Made by a program: the position numbers and the translations under genes
Notes under the pieces: model-generated
What the model saw: the letters and a program-made list of their open reading frames with translations, nothing else
Told to the model about the DNA's origin: nothing
Databases searched by the model: none
Shown here: positions 4,115 to 5,950 of the stretch, piece after piece
How positions within the stretch are numbered: position 1 is the stretch's first letter
Layout of the letters: each line of letters opens with the position of its first letter
Assembly (NCBI GenBank): GCA_002299125.1
Contig: DBNU01000182.1
Location: forward strand, 1-5,950
DNA length: 5,950 bases
Direction: 5' to 3'
DNA from: Proteobacteria bacterium UBA664
GTDB lineage: Bacteria > Pseudomonadota > Gammaproteobacteria > UBA7966

Positions 4115-5950
4115 ATGACTGATGCCATCGCGGTTGCACGCCGGGGTCCGCAAGGGCCGTTGCGCCTCTGGTTGTTCTGGCCGCTGGCCCTGCTGTCCGT
4201 GAGCCTGGGTTTGCCGACCGCGGCCCAGGAGCTCGCACAGGCCCGGCGTGATTTCCTCGCCGCCGAGCGGGCGCTTTCCGCGGATCGTTTCACGGAAGCC
4301 GGCCAGCTCATCGCCCGTCTGGGCGACTACCCGCTGCGCCCCCATCTGGAGGCCCGTTGGCTCCAGGCGCGCTGGGGTGCTGCCCCGGCCAGCGAGACCT
4401 CCGACTGGCTCGCTCGGCATCCGGGCGACTGGCCGGCGGAGGCCTTGCGCAGTCAATGGCTCGGTCGGCTGGCGCGGGCCGGCGAGCGGGATCGGCTCCT
4501 GTCCGACTGGCGTCCGCAGATCGACGCGGCCCTGACCTGTGCCTGGCTGCGGGCGCGCGCGGCACGCGAAGTCCCTGACTCCGGCTGGTTTGCCGAGGCC
4601 AGCGCCGTGTGGATAGTGGGCAGTTCCCGCCCGCCTGATTGCGATCCGGTCTTCGCGCGGCTCGAAGCCTCGCCTCACTTCGATGAGGCTTTGCACTGGC
4701 AACGCCTGACCGACGCGCTGACCCGCGGCAACCGCGATTTCGCCGGCTGGCTGGTACGCCGCTTTCCCGGCTTCAACGCCCCGTACGCCGAGCAGTTGCT
4801 CGAGGCCACCGATAATCCGCGCCGGTGGCTTGCCCGGCGGGATGGCACGCCCCCTGCCAGCGATCAGCGGGCGAGCGAGGCGGAACGTGTGGCCTACACG
4901 GCGCTGGCGCGAGCCGACGCGCACGCGGCTGCGCGCCATCTCGCGGCCCGCCTGCCGGCTGGCCAGATTCCTGCCGGGGCCGAGCCCCAGGCGCTCGCCG
5001 TCACGCTGGCCCTGCTGGGCCGCGACGATGACCGGGCGGGCGATTGGCTCGATCGGATTGCACCCGCGCACCTGACCGCCCCCGTGCAGTCGGCCCTGCC
5101 CGGTTGGGCCCTCACTCGAGAGGCATGGCCGCAACTCCTGCGCTGGAGCGAGGCCCCTGCGGCGGCAGGCACGGAGCCACTGCGCTGGCAGTATTTCCGT
5201 GCGCGGGCGCGAGAAGCCACGGGCCACGACGAGGCGGCCCGCACCCTCTACCGGGAGATCGCCAGCGGCACCGACTACTACGCCCTCAGGGCGGCCGAGC
5301 GCCTGGGAGAGCCCTACCGCTTCGACAGCAACACCCCGCAGGCGCACCGGCAGTCAGGTGCGCTGGCCGCGATGGAACGGTTCCCCGCCGTGGCGCGTGC
5401 CCGGGAATGGCTCGCCATCGACCGTGCCAACGAGGCACGGCGCGAGTGGCGCGAATTCACCCGCAGCCTCGACCCCGAGTCGCTGACCCTGGCCGCGATG
5501 GTCGCGCACGGCTGGGGCTGGCACGACCGGGCTCTCATCACGGCGGCCCGGGTACCCGGGCTCGACGACCCCGAGCTGCGTTTTCCAATGCCCTGGCGCG
5601 AAGAGATCGAGAGCGCCGCCGCCGTGGAGGGTCTACCCGCCTTCCTCATCTTCAGCGTGGTCCGCAACGAGAGCGCCTTCCAGGTGGATGCGGGCTCCGG
5701 TGTCGGTGCCCTCGGCCTCATGCAGCTCATGCCGGCCACCGGCCGCGAGACGGCCGAACGGTTGGGTATCGACATCGCCAACGATGCCGATCTGCTGGAC
5801 CTGCGCACCAATCTGCGCCTCGGCACGCACTACCTGGCGCGCATGCTGGGCCGCTACGAGGGCAATCTGGCGATGGCCGCAGCGGCCTACAACGCGGGCC
5901 CGGGGCGGGTGGCGCAATGGCGTCCCGTGAGTGGTTGCCGGGATGCCGAG
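4115..5950 (+). CDS. slt: Soluble lytic murein transglycosylase, Slt70-type (3' end outside window)
   Basis: This periplasmic enzyme cleaves the MurNAc-GlcNAc bond of peptidoglycan, forming 1,6-anhydroMurNAc ends. The frame is open for 612 codons and runs off the right edge. A signal peptide is visible: basic stretch around Arg9-Arg18, hydrophobic core about 18-33, likely cleavage after Thr-Ala-Ala at residue 37. Residues 38 to about 480 are rich in Ala, Leu, Arg and Trp and fit the alpha-superhelical U and L domains (for example DYPLRPHLEARWL 71-83 and TDYYALRAAERLG 386-398). The catalytic lysozyme-like domain begins near 505: RNESAF with catalytic Glu519, GALGLMQLMPATG (531-543), NLRLGTHYLARML (566-578), and AAYNAGPGRVAQW (590-602). 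E. coli Slt70 is 645 aa including its signal peptide, so perhaps 35-50 residues are missing. The gene is divergent from the nitroreductase with 40 bp between starts. Confidence 0.95.
   Translation, partial: MTDAIAVARRGPQGPLRLWLFWPLALLSVSLGLPTAAQELAQARRDFLAAERALSADRFTEAGQLIARLGDYPLRPHLEARWLQARWGAAPASETSDWLARHPGDWPAEALRSQWLGRLARAGERDRLLSDWRPQIDAALTCAWLRARAAREVPDSGWFAEASAVWIVGSSRPPDCDPVFARLEASPHFDEALHWQRLTDALTRGNRDFAGWLVRRFPGFNAPYAEQLLEATDNPRRWLARRDGTPPASDQRASEAERVAYTALARADAHAAARHLAARLPAGQIPAGAEPQALAVTLALLGRDDDRAGDWLDRIAPAHLTAPVQSALPGWALTREAWPQLLRWSEAPAAAGTEPLRWQYFRARAREATGHDEAARTLYREIASGTDYYALRAAERLGEPYRFDSNTPQAHRQSGALAAMERFPAVARAREWLAIDRANEARREWREFTRSLDPESLTLAAMVAHGWGWHDRALITAARVPGLDDPELRFPMPWREEIESAAAVEGLPAFLIFSVVRNESAFQVDAGSGVGALGLMQLMPATGRETAERLGIDIANDADLLDLRTNLRLGTHYLARMLGRYEGNLAMAAAAYNAGPGRVAQWRPVSGCRDAE

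Noticed and set aside
4139..4168. Arg-Arg pair in the Slt signal peptide as a possible Tat signal
   Set aside because: The RRGPQGPL context lacks the S/T-RRxFLK pattern, and Slt70-type enzymes are normally exported through Sec.
4052..5347. 431-codon minus-strand open frame
   Set aside because: It is antisense to the slt gene, whose domains and catalytic motifs are clear. Its composition (Gly, Arg, Pro, Gln rich) is typical of shadow translation.

Overview
This is a high-GC (by eye roughly two-thirds G+C), gene-dense stretch of what is most likely a Gammaproteobacterium. That placement rests on three things: a YahK-type alcohol dehydrogenase close to the E. coli protein as I recall it, a proteobacterial-type ferrochelatase, and a Slt70-type soluble lytic transglycosylase. 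No genus can be assigned from the sequence alone. The region looks chromosomal and housekeeping; I see no phage, plasmid, CRISPR, defence or insertion-sequence genes.

Layout from left to right. Bases 1-44 hold a possible last few bases of a tRNA (CAGCCA, as at the 3' end of tRNA-Gln) followed at once by a strong rho-independent terminator on the + strand. Two minus-strand genes come next: yahK (130-1191) and, upstream of it, a small cupin-fold protein (1291-1698). The cupin gene is divergent from hemH (ferrochelatase, last step of protohaem synthesis, 1731-2843, + strand), with only 32 bp between the two starts. hemH is convergent with a minus-strand pair, and the gap between them (2844-2989) is filled by a small composite repeat built from ATTCCCGC/GCGGG-type palindromes. 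The minus-strand pair is a YdjA-like nitroreductase (4074-3511) followed after 17 nt by a DUF1499 membrane-anchored protein (3493-2990), a probable two-gene operon. Divergent from the nitroreductase, with 40 bp between the starts, is a long + strand gene for a periplasmic lytic murein transglycosylase (from 4115). It runs off the right edge of the window after 612 codons without a stop.

The genes do not form one obvious pathway. hemH serves haem synthesis, slt serves peptidoglycan turnover, and YahK and the nitroreductase are NAD(P)H-linked or flavin oxidoreductases of broad specificity. The features most worth a second look are the composite repeat between hemH and the DUF1499 gene, the pair of dyads upstream of yahK, the altered metal-binding motif of the cupin, and the two very compact divergent promoter regions. 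I found no convincing evidence for a previously undescribed system here.
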